Both the position numbers and the translations under genes were made by a program. This document shows positions 1-12,500 of a stretch of 64,000 nucleotides of DNA, piece after piece. The stretch comes from Latrodectus hesperus. Its lineage: Eukaryota; Arthropoda; Arachnida; Araneae; Theridiidae. A model generated the notes under the pieces. That model saw only the letters and a list, made by a program, of their open reading frames with translations, searched no databases and had not been told where the DNA came from. The stretch is taken from positions 1,078,501 through 1,142,500 of the forward strand of contig JAJQOW010000024.1 in assembly GCA_037975125.1 (NCBI GenBank). The letters run 5' to 3'. Each line of letters opens with the position of its first letter. Position 1 is the stretch's first letter.

Positions 1-61
1 GAAAATTAACTTTGTTTAAACAGTTATTTTTTTCACTCATGGATTAATTTAACTAAAATAT

Positions 62-176
62 ACTCTTTAAAGCGAACTCTGAAGCGTTACATGTATCCCT
101 AACTGAGATGGGAATCGAATCCACGAGTTTTTATATCGAAGACCTGAATTGGAGATCCAATGACGTACATACTTTT
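62..176 (-). repeat. decayed tRNA-headed SINE copy
   Basis: This segment keeps the order of blocks seen in the well-preserved SINE at 31261-31445: a TTTAAAG..GAA(C/T)TC..GAAGCG block, then a TGGGA.TCGAA.CCACGA block that is the B-box of a minus-strand tRNA-like head. The anticodon half of the head is badly decayed and no target duplication is visible. Assignment rests on comparison with the other copies in this window. Confidence 0.4.
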
Positions 177-1263
177 TCTACCTACAGCGCAGAGATGAGA
201 ATTTTAAAGAGAAGGAAAAAAATATTTTATTTTATTGAAGAGAACAAAAGTCTGAAATCGGGTAGATCACGGCATAAGTAACTATACAGTAAGCTCAAAT
301 CACTATTAATTATGGTTTAAACTAATTTCTAATTTTTATATCAAAATAGGGGGAAAAAGCATAGCTTAGCTAAATGCCAACTTTCGAGTATGAGATTCAC
401 TCTCTCACTTCAACGCCGAACGAAATTTCAGCAGAAAATTGCTTAGTTTAATTAGACTCGATGCAAATACACTTAAGGAAAGAAATCAAATTTGAAAATG
501 AGGAAATAATTCTTAAAAAGAGATTGCATTTTTCAAACTTTCATATACTTTGACAAATTAAATGTTGGATCATTTCTCCTTCATTTCAGCAACAAAAAAC
601 TAACGCAAAAAAGAAAAGCCTTAGTATAGTTTTTTTACTAAATCTATTCTGTTATTAGCATTCGAAACTTCCAGACTTATAAAAACATAAAATTGCAAAG
701 CACGTGGTAGTAAAATACTCAAGTGTAGATGTTTCTTCTAGAGGGAAGGAAACATTTTTCTCCCCTTCGTACAAAACCTGGTTTTAAAACTAAAGTTTTG
801 GATTGCACAAAATGTGGGTTTTTATGTACATATCGATAAACTGTTTTATCTTTCTTTTTTAAAAAGAGAATAGAAAATACTGATACTTATTATATCTTCG
901 CTTTTCTTCTTAAAATAGCATAATGAATTACGAATAATTCGCTTTCCCTTATTTCTAAATGAATTATTTAATATATTGTTGGAGTTTTAGTTATGATAAA
1001 GTTGTTTTGTCACAAATTTTTGTCCGGAAGACTAAAAAGTTAGTCATGAACCATCGAATTTTTTAAAATGTTATCATATAAACTAATAAATATTTAGGTA
1101 ACTATATAACCTAAAATCAATTTTTTCAGTAAAAAATATTTTTACTACTTAAGTTCATTTAACATTTCAGCATTTTTAACAACAAAATACACTCGATGGC
1201 AATAACTGAAACATATTATTAAATTTCATAGTAAATAATTTACACAAGATATCTTTTTTTTAT

Positions 1264-1287
1264 TTTCTGTCTATTAATAGACAGAAA
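1264..1287. repeat. perfect 24-bp palindrome
   Basis: The two 12-base halves (TTTCTGTCTATT and its reverse complement) abut with no loop. It contains GTCTAT/ATAGAC and is less AT-biased than most chance palindromes in this background. It could form a cruciform or be a dyad protein site; nothing nearby gives it a role. Confidence 0.85.
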
Positions 1288-2514
1288 TTTTAAAAAATCC
1301 CACCTGAATATCGAGGAAAAGTTAGATACTAATACAGATATGCCTCTCAAAAATAGACGAGAAAAATTACTTAGATAAGCTTCTAACGAATAATTTTCTT
1401 AAGATACTATTTACATTTACTTGCGTCATTAAGTTATTTGATATAAATTTTTTTAAGAAATAAAATGAAAAGCTTTTAGCCTCTTAATTTCATATAAAAA
1501 TTTGAACCAATGTTTTCGGGCAAAAATATAACTTAGGAATTTTGAGTGTTTTCGTTATATAATTCTTTTTAATATTACCAGATAATTGGAAAAATAATCA
1601 TAAAAATTCATATTTCTCTGTACATTTAAATTATTAATATTTTGAGTCCTATCATTCCGTGATTTTTCTTCATATAATTTTCATTCACTTCACGCTTCTA
1701 TAATAACTTTTATACAGAAAGTAATACGTATTAAAAACTTTTAGATAAATGCAATTTTTTGTGGGCAAGGAAATAATAAGCACATGAAATGTTAATAGTC
1801 ACAAATAGGAAAAGTAAAAAAGTAGCTGTTTTGGTAATAGCTCTATTTACCAACAGTAATCAATTTGTAAATTAAAAATTTACTCTTACCTTATTCGTCC
1901 CGGGATTCAGATGTATTCCATCTAAATTCTACATAAATGATCAAAGAAAAATTCCCCAATATATCGATATTTATCTATTCATCTTTAAGAAACAGTATAG
2001 GAAGATATATTTACAAAAAATTATTCACAAGATTTAACTTCGGTGAGCACGCATGTATATTTCGCACGGATCAAAACGTAGTAGCATTCCGTTTACTTTT
2101 TCTTTTCGTGGGAGCCTGGGATTTCAACCTGACGTCATCAATTCTCAATAGGCCAAGAGGGTTACATTATTTTTTGATGATCGCCACGATTTCCAACATC
2201 CTTCCACCTTTGAGTTTACTTCTCAGAAAATTCAAACACACTATTCAAATTAAAATTTAAAAATTCTCTATATCACAATGCAAATTATGAAATTTCAAAA
2301 TAAATCAGTACACTTCAAATAATAAGAAAATTATAAATTAATTGAACTATCAATGAAATAAAATTAACATACAAATTTTTTTCTTAATATTAAATCTTAA
2401 ATTAAAGTTCTGAAATAAATTTCTTAAGATATTATATAAAGTACAAAGGTTAAAGAGTTCTTGCTGTAAAGAAAAGCTCAATTCTACAACATAAGTGTTT
2501 TTATTTGTTTTAAC

Positions 2515-4690
2515 CTTTTACCATATCGTGAGGTTCGTTTATCAAGTTCGATCTTGTCGAGAGGATCCCTGTCAAGTCCACTAGTATCATTGCAGAGGTA
2601 AACTTTTCAACAGGTGTTTTATTTTCTTAAAACACTTCTTTTTCATTCTTATCTAATTTTAGAAGATATAGTCTCAACACTGGACGTAGAGCTACTTCAG
2701 TTTTACAAGTCTAATATTCCCATCTGATGATGTAAAATTTTTCGATCACTCTTCTTAAAGGCCAATAAAACCTTTTCATGTTGTCACTGGATATTAAAAT
2801 AACAATTCCTATCTTAATGGGTGTGAACTTCGCACCTTTATTTCAAACTGCCTGAATTGACCTAAGTATTTTTAGCAAAAACCTTTGCGAAGATCCTGTA
2901 GCCGTTTCTTGTGATAGACATACCTTTTTATTTAAAGATTTGCTATACAAAATATCTAAATAATTTGTGCCAGTTTCTTTGACTGCAAAACATATTGGGA
3001 GTTAGAGGTTCTAAATCATTTCGATGATGGCACAAAACAGTGCAAAGTGGAGAGACATTTGTCCCAAAACTTTCCGAAGTATTCTCTTGATTACTCTAAA
3101 CAAACGTTCCCAGAAGCCACCCCACCATGGTTCAGATGGTGGGATACGCTTCCAATTGATTTTGTTAATATTATATTTTTCTACTGCCTCCCAATTAATT
3201 CTTTTGAAAAGATTAGATTGCTCGCTCCAATAAACATTTCCCCATTATCTGAGTAGACTTCCTAGTCAGTCTTCCTCGTCGAGTTATACATCGCCGGAAT
3301 GACTGCAAAAATTGTTCTGTGGATAGTGAAGAGGTAAATTCCAGATGAATTGCTTCAAATACAGCACAAATATAAATTACAATCCAAATTTTTTTCTGGA
3401 TTTGACTTTGCTGGATTACAACCAAGCAAATTCAATTCCAATTATTTCAAATACAGTGGCCACTCTGAGATGATCTAATAGTAATGGAGCTGTTAGTGTT
3501 TATTGGTCGAGAATCAAATTTCCTGCAAATAAAGCAATTCCTGATAACCTTGCTTACGGTTTTCCTATATTTTAGTATCCAGATTTCTTCTCTTGGATAG
3601 GTCATTTGAACTATACTATCTGAACACCTGGATGATAAAGAAAATAGTGTTTCCATCGAATCAGTTTTTCAACAATTGGATGCTCACAAAGTAATACAAC
3701 AGGAAATTTTAAATTATCTAAATCTTTTTTCAAGGAAATGGATAATTTTCTTGCCTTAATTCGGAAAAGATTATTTTCATCCACAAAATTTAAAATTTCT
3801 GAAGTCCTTTAAGTTGTGGTCTTGTGAAAGACACTCGCTGTATTAATTTTACTAATGACATCTCAGATCTGTTTCTTTTTTTCCATAGTTATGATTATAA
3901 ATTTCCTAAAATCTTTTTTTACCGTGCAATTATCATAAAATATATAAATCCACGATACAATCAAGAGAAGATTAAGATCATAGAAGAAAAGTGTTAAACT
4001 CTTTTTTTTTATTTTTCTGTACTAGTGACACTAACAACTGTTTTTCTTCTTTCAGCATTGATAATCCCTTCATCGGGTAAAATATCGGATTTAACCCATT
4101 CTTCGGAGGGTTTCTTATCCAAGAAGATCCAAGATATCAATTAAACTTGGCTAAGTTTTCAACACTACATCCTCAAGATGGTAAATCATTTGTCCAAAAA
4201 TATGATGTCAATCATCTGAATCACTCAAAAGATGAATTTCTCTGACACGATTGAAAATAAAGGTCGCAATGTTTACTAGTTAATGTTTCACTAAATATTT
4301 CAAAAGCGAATTCCTGTGTGTTGTAATGTTGTATTTAATTAAAGATTAGCAAACAAATTCAACAACAGAAGTTTCTTCCATACAAAGTGTGACTTTTTTC
4401 AATGGGAAAGACTTTTGACCTAGCTTTTATCAGCTGGCAATTGGTAGAATTTTTCCTTATACTCCTTGAAAATTTACATTCGAAGTACATCTTTTATGAT
4501 ATATTGCAAAAGATGTGCAGTATTATATTTCTATTTCTTTTATTTCTGTCTAATCATCAAGGTATTGTAATGTCGTTTAAAATTTTGAGTTGATTTTTCC
4601 ACTTTAGAAGTTTTTTTACAATCCAAGGTGGCAAATCAGTATCCCAAGATAATTTCATTCTCAATCCTTTTTGTAACATCAATTTTGGTA
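2515..4690 (-). pseudogene. BEL/Pao retrotransposon pol relic (peptidase A17/RNase H-like to integrase end)
   Basis: Read on the minus strand, this is the second half of a BEL/Pao polyprotein broken by many stops and frameshifts. Near 4690-4560 the conserved block before the A17-type region is visible (LSWDTDLPPWIVKKLLKW). Near 4260-4200 comes the block ending in NRVREIHLLSDSDD, where the family has an NRV.EI..L.D motif. At 3656-3447 is the zinc-binding part of the integrase (IRNCFICRKFDSRP). At 3425-3213 is the integrase core (IHLEFTSSLSTEQFLQSFRR), in which the usual AVHLE..SDLST motif is recognisable. Near 2840-2640 is the C-terminal module (FYWPLRRVIEKF then ALRPVLRLYLLKLD), matching the WPLGRV and RPIQRLYPLE signatures of the family. 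I found no LTRs and no intact reverse transcriptase, so this is an old truncated copy. Confidence 0.75.
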
Positions 4691-7600
4691 TTAAAATTCT
4701 GGGACAGATGATTTTAGATTAAAAAACTAGTGATTTGTTATAACATATCACCTAATTTTGCCCAACATTGTACTTCAAATTTTATTGTTGAAAATAAATT
4801 CCAAATCATTTCAAACTACATTTTTATGTGTATAATATGAATAAAATATGTAAAACTTATGAATATATTTTTATTCTTTACTAAATTTTATCAAGCAAAT
4901 ATTCATGAGAGAAAAAATTATTTAATATTAATTTAAAATATTTTGCTTTGAGGCAATTTTCTCAGGAACATACATATATATATAGAAGCAGTAAATTTAG
5001 CAGTTTCTCTTTATATAAAAAATTAAAAGTTTTAAACTTCTTTTTACAATTCAAATTATATTACTTAAAACTTTTATTTATTGAGATAAAAATATTGATA
5101 AATATAGCTTGAATGCATATAGCAATAGTTTAAATCTGTAAATTGTAATTTATCGTAACTTAGTTACACAATGGACTTAAGCTTTTTTGATTATAAAAAT
5201 TTATTTTATCTCAATTTATACTTTGAGTAAACGCCTAACGGCTGAAATTATTTTAATATTCAAATGTAAATCGCATTTTAAGAAGATTTACATAAATAAG
5301 GAGCATTATTCACGTGCGGCACGGGAAGTTGCTGGGAAAACTCCCAACCACTGAGCCCGACAGATCTGAATTTAAAACGACAGCTGCGCAATGTCTGTGT
5401 TCTGTTGTTGAATCATCACAAACACAATATTTCATGTTTCAAAGAGGGCTATCCTTCCACTAATTCATGGTCTGCTAATTTTATACTTTTACACCGAAAT
5501 TTTATTTTACTTAATCTGAAATTGGTGTAAAACCACCACATTTGTACAAGGATGAAAGGTTTTTATCAACTAAAACATAACATTCCATTAAATTTGTATA
5601 AAAATAAAAATTTCAAATGAAATTCTATCTCCCAAATCTGTTTTAAATTATTGGATTAAATTACTGAAGTAAATTAATTTGAAACATTTTTTCCTGAAAA
5701 TTGGCTCTATGGTATTTTTAAAGCGCACAGAAGACAGCTTAATTGTCGAAGAGACGTTGTAAGATTTTACTATCCACCGCGGAGTTTTGAGAGAATAAAT
5801 TCAACCAATCATATTTCGCTTAAAGGATTGTTTTGTCATATAAATATCTTACATAAATTGTCTTATATAAATTGAAGTGAAGTAAATTACGTAAAAAAAT
5901 TTTAATGCAGAAAAATGTCTGCTCTATCTATTAGATCAAAAATTAACAATACATTTTTGCTGATAAATACAAAATAACTGGTCAAAGTAATGAAAGTTAA
6001 TTATTAGCATCCAATCAAAAATATCAAGATTTATTTTTTAGGATTTAAAATATTGATATTATTTCTTTCATTATAAAATCGTGTTTACAAAGAAAGGTTA
6101 ATTCTGGAACATTAATGTTTCAAGTTATTCTGTGAATTGTATATTAACACAAACTTGCTTTCTATGCATAGATAATAATTATTATTATTTTTGATTCATT
6201 TGATCAATGAAAAAGTGTATATTATACCTCAAAAAAGTATTAAAAAGTACTTAAATAATAAATAGAAAGGTGTTATTTTCTAAAATAAACTTAGAGTAAC
6301 AATGAGATTTTTTCAATGAGTTATTAAGTATTTAACCACAACAAAAATATATTTCTTGAAAGAAAATTATTTAAAACCTATAATATCTTTAAAAACGTTT
6401 TGATTAAAATAATCGAGATTATTTTCTTTTGAAAAATAATGTTTATCTTATAATTTTCAATGTTAAAATTTTGTGTGTTTTACTATATAATTTTGTGTTT
6501 TGCTTCTTAAACTTTTTTTACATTTGCTTTAAAGAAAACACTTTAATTACATAAAACCGAACGCAATTTCAATTAAAGTTTTGAATTTGAATAAAGAATG
6601 AAATTTTTTTTTGTTTCAGGTCCTCGTTTATCTTGTGAAAAGTCAGATTTTAAAAAATTAAAAATTTCAAATAATTTATATCACATAATTGTAAAAATCC
6701 TATTTTAAGGTATAATAATAAATTTCATAAAAAAATAGATTAGTAGATAATTTGGGTTCTCGATGGCCAGTGTTTTCACAGTCTTTGCTTTCCAGCTTAG
6801 ACCAACCAGTGTGTGTGAGAAAACTTATGCTTAATATATGTATATCGAAAATATTGGCATACGATTTTATTATGAATATAAAGTAACTTCTTAAAATAAT
6901 GTAAAACATGCAATTGGTTAATCACAGTTATTTGTAAAAACATTTTTTTAGTTGATTTGACACGTCCTTTATTTTGTTCCTTTTCTTAAATTTCATTTTC
7001 AAAATAGCCTTTCAACAATGAATTCACATACATACCCGAATTAAATTATATTACTGTATGAGATTTTTTGATTTTTCAGAATTTAAATGAAGAAATTCCT
7101 TTATAATGAATGTCACACTTCATCCCAAATACAACTTCCAATATATAAAATAAATGAATAGAAAGAAAGAAATGTTGAAAATGAACAATGGAAACAAAAT
7201 TTCATTTTTGTAATGGAATTTCGAAAGAAGGTGACTTCATTTCTCGCATATGTAAATGTTGATATTTAGAGGAAAAATGGTGGAACTATCTGAGAAAAAA
7301 ATGAGTTTATGGTGTATTTATTATATGATTAGTACAACATTTTTATTTCATAACTTTTTTAATTTATTTCAGATTTCAAACCATAATTCTTGTTCACTTG
7401 GACAAGTAGAGCTGTGCACCCCATATTTCCAGACCTAGCTGGCATAGGACAACAACAACCATAATTCTTAAATATTTCATTTGTTATTTAGATAAAAAGA
7501 AATATATACAGTTTGTCTGTAAAATCCTTACCATATTGTAATATTTGTTAATCTGGAAAAATAAGTATATAAGCAAATGTTTGACATTTAAACAGAGAAT

Positions 7601-10600
7601 AACATATATTTTCTTTTAAGGAGTGTGTGTTTTTATAGGTGATTCCTTGTTTTGTTCAACTATTTTCTCTTCTCTATACATTGTCATGTGTACTAATTGT
7701 GGGCGTTTTAGTAAATTATTGATTTCACTACTTTTTATTTATCATATACGTGTTATTAACTACATAAACTTCTTTTTTTCACAACTCTTATAATGCAGTG
7801 TTACTTTTTCATGAATTAACATGACATTTCAGTCGTTATATTTTATTCTATCGGATACGGGGAAGAATCTCAAGAAAGCGAAGAAACTCCTTTTGCTCAC
7901 TCTGTTATCTTGATATAACATTATTAAATTTCTTTAATTAGAGAATATTTAAAGGCCGTGATTTACAAGTAAAAAGTATTGAATATATTGATGTTATTTA
8001 GTTATCTTATTTGTGTGTGAAGTTTTTCAGCATATAAAATATAAATTTAGCTTCATTTGTACACAACAAGTAATTACGTTTGCACTAAAGTAGAGCAATT
8101 ATAAATAATTTTAGATATAATTGAAGTGATATTTTCTAATATTACTATCCCAGCAAGTAAGTTATAAAATATTATAAGTTTTTGAAGGCAGTTTCTATAA
8201 TTTAATTTAATAATAATTTAATTTTATAATGGATATTATACTCGTATTATTTTTAATTGAAAATAAATGATAGGCAATTTATAATTAAACTTAAATAATT
8301 TATTTTTATATATAAATCAAACATGTAAAATATACATTGCAGAAAAACATGTGCAAGCTGCTGAAATTTTAAAAGTTTAAATAACAATAACTGGACTATC
8401 AATTATAATTATTAACAAGTTTAACTAGAAATTTTGCAAACCAAGATGTTAAAAACTGTTTGAGAAATCACGCCCATAAAATTGTCATTCATTTTACGAT
8501 TATTCTTTGCACTTGAAGACAAATTCGACTGAGAATTTTTTTTATTTAAAGGAGATTCCGAATCTCTTCAAATATCATATCAGAAGGATTTATCTTACTG
8601 TCAACAAATTGTTGAACTGGAAATCAGAATTATGGATATTAAAGACTACCATCTTGGTAACACATTTAAAAGAGAATATCATTAAACTCCTATCTTAAAA
8701 GTAAGCATTTTTATTTAAAATTAATATCAAATGAAAACCTTAAATCATTGTAATACTTAATTAATAATAAGCATGGAAGCACAAATAAAGGGGAGACTCT
8801 ACAGGTGATTGGGATGATTTTTTTTATACACGCTACTTCTTTATTGATATGATTTGTATAAACTAAATACAAGAGGCCTGTATACTAACACATTTTGAGG
8901 TATAACTATTTACAAGGTAATAAAGGTCAATTTAATATAGCATTGATTAAAAGATAGATTCAAAAAGTTTTTTAGTAATCCATATGTAATAGATATCTTT
9001 TGTATTGAATTTTTTTAAATCACTAAGATAATCCAAGAAATTGATGATTGATTTACATCAGATGTGTCCGATAATGAGAAATGTCGCAATGGTAATCTCT
9101 GACAATAATTAAACAATGATTGATTATATCTTCGGTATGATACGTACAGGCGATAAAAAAATTCAAATTGAAAAGAAAAACCTTCTAGTAATAATAAAAC
9201 GCGTAGATGATAATAACAAATTAAATCTTATTCCTACAGAATATGAAATCATTTTAAAAACATTCATATTGAAAAATATATGTCATTCTATGCATGAAAG
9301 AAATAATTTTGTTTGTTTTCTTTACTCTGTGAATTAATAACTAATATAATGTAAGCTGGATGTTTTATAGGCACTCTAAAACTTTTTATTTGTTTCCATT
9401 TCATGAGATTAATTCTATATAAAATGTAGTCATGTAATGTTTTTATTGTTTGATATTTCTCACTTTGCCGATGATGTCCTCACTTTAAAGAAAGCGCAGT
9501 TCAATATTTCTATTCTATATATCAGTTTACATCACTTTCCACTTCTATATTTATTTATCAGGCTTTTGTCTTCTTTCTCCTTTTCGAAATGTGCTATACA
9601 TACAGCAGAAGGCTCTCAGCTGAAAGCTGAAAGCTCTGCACCCTATACGTCCGGCCGAGTTAATGTTTTTCACCTTTATCTCTCAGGAGCTGCTTTTTCG
9701 CGCAAAAGTTTAATGCAACCTCCTTGTCAAATTGATTTTCTTCGGAATTTGCTAGAATCCACTGAAACACCTTACATTATTTTTATTGTGTAAGTTTTGC
9801 TTTTATTTACTACGGATTGTTTCAGTTTCTCTTAATTCTCCTTACGCTTAGATTTTGTTTCCAGTGCTTGAATATTGGAGGAGGTGTCTGTTATGAATAT
9901 ATTCATACATAGTTTTTATAATATAGATTTTCAACATTTTACACTTATACAATACAAGGGATCCTCCTTTATGGAACTTGCACGTGCCTTCTTACCAATA
10001 TGTATTTGATTAATCTTACCACGTCTTAATGGTAAGTGTCAGGTTCAATACCACCGGCCATATAAAAACAATAGATGTCTACTGTGTTGATGCAACCTGT
10101 AAATACATGTGTTAGAATGTATGCTTAGAAATCTCTATATTTTCTCCCTTTTGGCATTTGAGTACTTACTATTACACATTAGAAATCATCTCTAAAACCA
10201 TTCCGTAATATATTTTCTCAGACCTTATAATTGTTTCCAGTTGATATGTTATCCCATTTGTTTTGCCAAAAACCGATTTCGGTTTTGAGTGATACGATTT
10301 TGTAACAACTTAAGAGTATTTTACAATAATCATAATTAGTTTCAGATAAGTTAAATTTGCCTAATCATCAGAATAAAATAATTTATTTAGTTCAGAATAG
10401 ACCAATGTGTATAATTTGCTTAAATTATTTCCCACATAGTGTAATATTATTTTTTCTCCGGTTTACAAGATATTTCTTTTATGTAAATACATATGCTTTT
10501 GAATTTCCTCATACTTCCTACATCAATAGAAAATAGTGAGTCTTATGATTATTATCAAGAACTGAAAATTTCATTTGTTTCCTAAATTTTTTAACTTGCA

Positions 10601-12284
10601 TTTAAACAATACTTAAAATACATTTTCTATTATTTATGTTATGCATGAAAGTGTAATTTATGTATGTACCTTTCAAACAAATATCGTAATATAAATTCTA
10701 TTAAAAAATAAAGTTATTTTTAACAGCAATGATGCTTTCTGCCATAATTAATTTTGAACTAAACTGAATGATATTTTGCAAAATATCATGGAATAATTTA
10801 TAGTAAATTTAAGTAAATATAAATTTTCATTCTATAAAATTTGCATTATTTTAATTAAACGCGTATTCTACTCAAAAGACATTTTCCATGTTTAACCTTA
10901 TTTTATATTCATTATTTTCAGAAATTGTTTTCTCAGTGATTATATTTATAGCTTCAGAAACTACCATCTTTGAAATAAAATTTTTAGAAAATTCTTGTTG
11001 CAATTATTTTGCATTTTTTTATTATTTCTACTTTAGGAATGTTTTTATTTGGTTAAAATTTTTAAAAAGAGCATGAAAAAACTATTGTTAATGCTGTATT
11101 AGAAAATTTTGTATTGATTGGTAAAAAAATTACTTTAAGTCTTTCATTTGAGAATAATGATGAGAACAAACTAGAAAATTCTAACAATGGAACGAACATA
11201 AAGATAAATCATTACCAAAGAATTTTAATTTTAAAATTAGATTCGAATTTCCATGACATTTTTTGAATTAAATTCTTTTATTTTACACCAGAATAGTATA
11301 GGGATTGTTGTAGTTCTTAAAGCATAAGCAAAAAACTTATCTAATTTAATTTTAAATAAATATTTTTGTTTGTTATTCTGCCTAGATCTACAATAAATAT
11401 GTAGAAAACAATTACCTTGACTACGTATTTTTAAAGGTTTCCTTCAAAGAATTAACTACTCATATTAATGATTACCCATATATTCTAAAAGAAGCTTGAA
11501 AAAGGAAAACTATACATCTCAAATATTTTATACAAAAAACGTTTCCTACTGTGAAAAAAGTGTTGTAAATGAGAGGAATATATTTTAAAAGAGAAGAAGA
11601 AACTTGTTATTTTAAAAATATCTGTTTTCAATGTGATAAAAACATTAAAATATATAAAATCTAAGAGTATTGCTTGCAGGCTACAGCTAAAGTGATGTTA
11701 AACTGAAAAGGAAACATGTCTCTTGAATACAAAAATGCAGCTTTTGAATATAATTTAATTTAATATACTTTATATAAAAAATTCAGATAAAAATTAGAAA
11801 AAACCTAAAAATTTCATATCGCTCACCTGATTTAAATGCATGCAGAAAGCAGAATAAAATGACTTTGATCTCTTATTGTTCAACAATGGCTAGGAATACT
11901 TTCACTTAAAAAATTACTGCCTTAATTTCCGAAAACACCAAGAGAAAACACTAGCATTAGAAGAAAGGTTTTCAAGAACACACATTTGTGGATCAAACTT
12001 ATTTCATTAATTTTATATTGGTGTAGATAAATATTAAGAGATATATACATTATTATTTGGTGTATCAGATTTTAAGATTTAAAAAATTATATTCAATCCA
12101 GACAAAAAATATCTGCTATTATATTCATTGCAATTGTGTGTGATTTTTAGATAAGGTTTTTCGTTGAAATTTACTTCAGTCCCTGTATATTGGGGAATTT
12201 TAATACAATCCTTCCTCTGTTGAACTCGAATACTTGATCAAAAAATGATCGCTGTTTCCTATGAGGTTTGTATTGTATAATTAA
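4691..12284. other. long AT-rich stretch without identifiable genes
   Basis: I see no supportable gene. Slightly less AT-rich patches occur near 5310-5480 and 9590-9770. The second lies within an open frame (9437-9793 plus, 118 codons) that has no motif, membrane pattern or family resemblance I can name. Around 7400-7460 is a segment ending in short CAA repeats, which could be the tail of a dispersed repeat. A tRNA-like B-box motif occurs near 10040 without a convincing A box. The rest is AT-rich and featureless. Confidence 0.55.
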
Positions 12285-12500
12285 TATTTAAAAAAAATAA
12301 TAATTGCCGAACATAAAATCGTCGAAATCTTTAAGCGTTAAATAACACTTTGAAGTGGCGCCACAGACTTGCGTGATGTGCGCCTGCGCTGAAATTCTAA
12401 TCTTTTGCATATCTCATCTAATCTTTTGTATAATGCATGTTGTAAATTTCATGTCATTTGCATGCTTCCTTCAGGGTTTTGTATTTACGGTGGCCAGCAG
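12285..12500 (-). mobile_element. 5' end fragment of a Tc1-like element
   Basis: Read on the minus strand from 12500, this fragment starts with a CTGCTGGCCACCGTAAAT terminus and continues through blocks that line up with the left end of the Tc1-like element at 24908. Both share the terminal CCACCGTAAAT, the GATTAGAATTTCAG block, the following cytosine-rich GTGG.GCCACTT block, and AAGATTTCGACG further in. Similarity runs for roughly 215 bases at about three bases in four, counted by eye, then stops near 12285. A TA dinucleotide lies just outside the terminus, as expected for this family's target. The other end and all of the transposase are missing. Confidence 0.75.

Larger units (their letters stand above)
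1..2514. other. AT-rich non-coding stretch
   Basis: No gene can be supported here. It holds one decayed SINE copy (62-176) and a perfect palindrome (1264-1287). An open frame of 107 codons lies at 1937-2260 on the plus strand, somewhat less AT-rich than its surroundings and containing a TGACGTCA palindrome. That ORF has no recognisable domain or signal and matches no family I know, so I do not call it a gene. Confidence 0.6.

Noticed and set aside
1937..2260. 107-codon ORF as a gene
   Set aside because: No recognisable domain, no splice or promoter context, and a composition close to chance for this region. It is left as unassigned.
9437..9793. 118-codon ORF as a gene
   Set aside because: Partly less AT-rich but with no motif or family resemblance; it could be an untranslated region or a decayed repeat.
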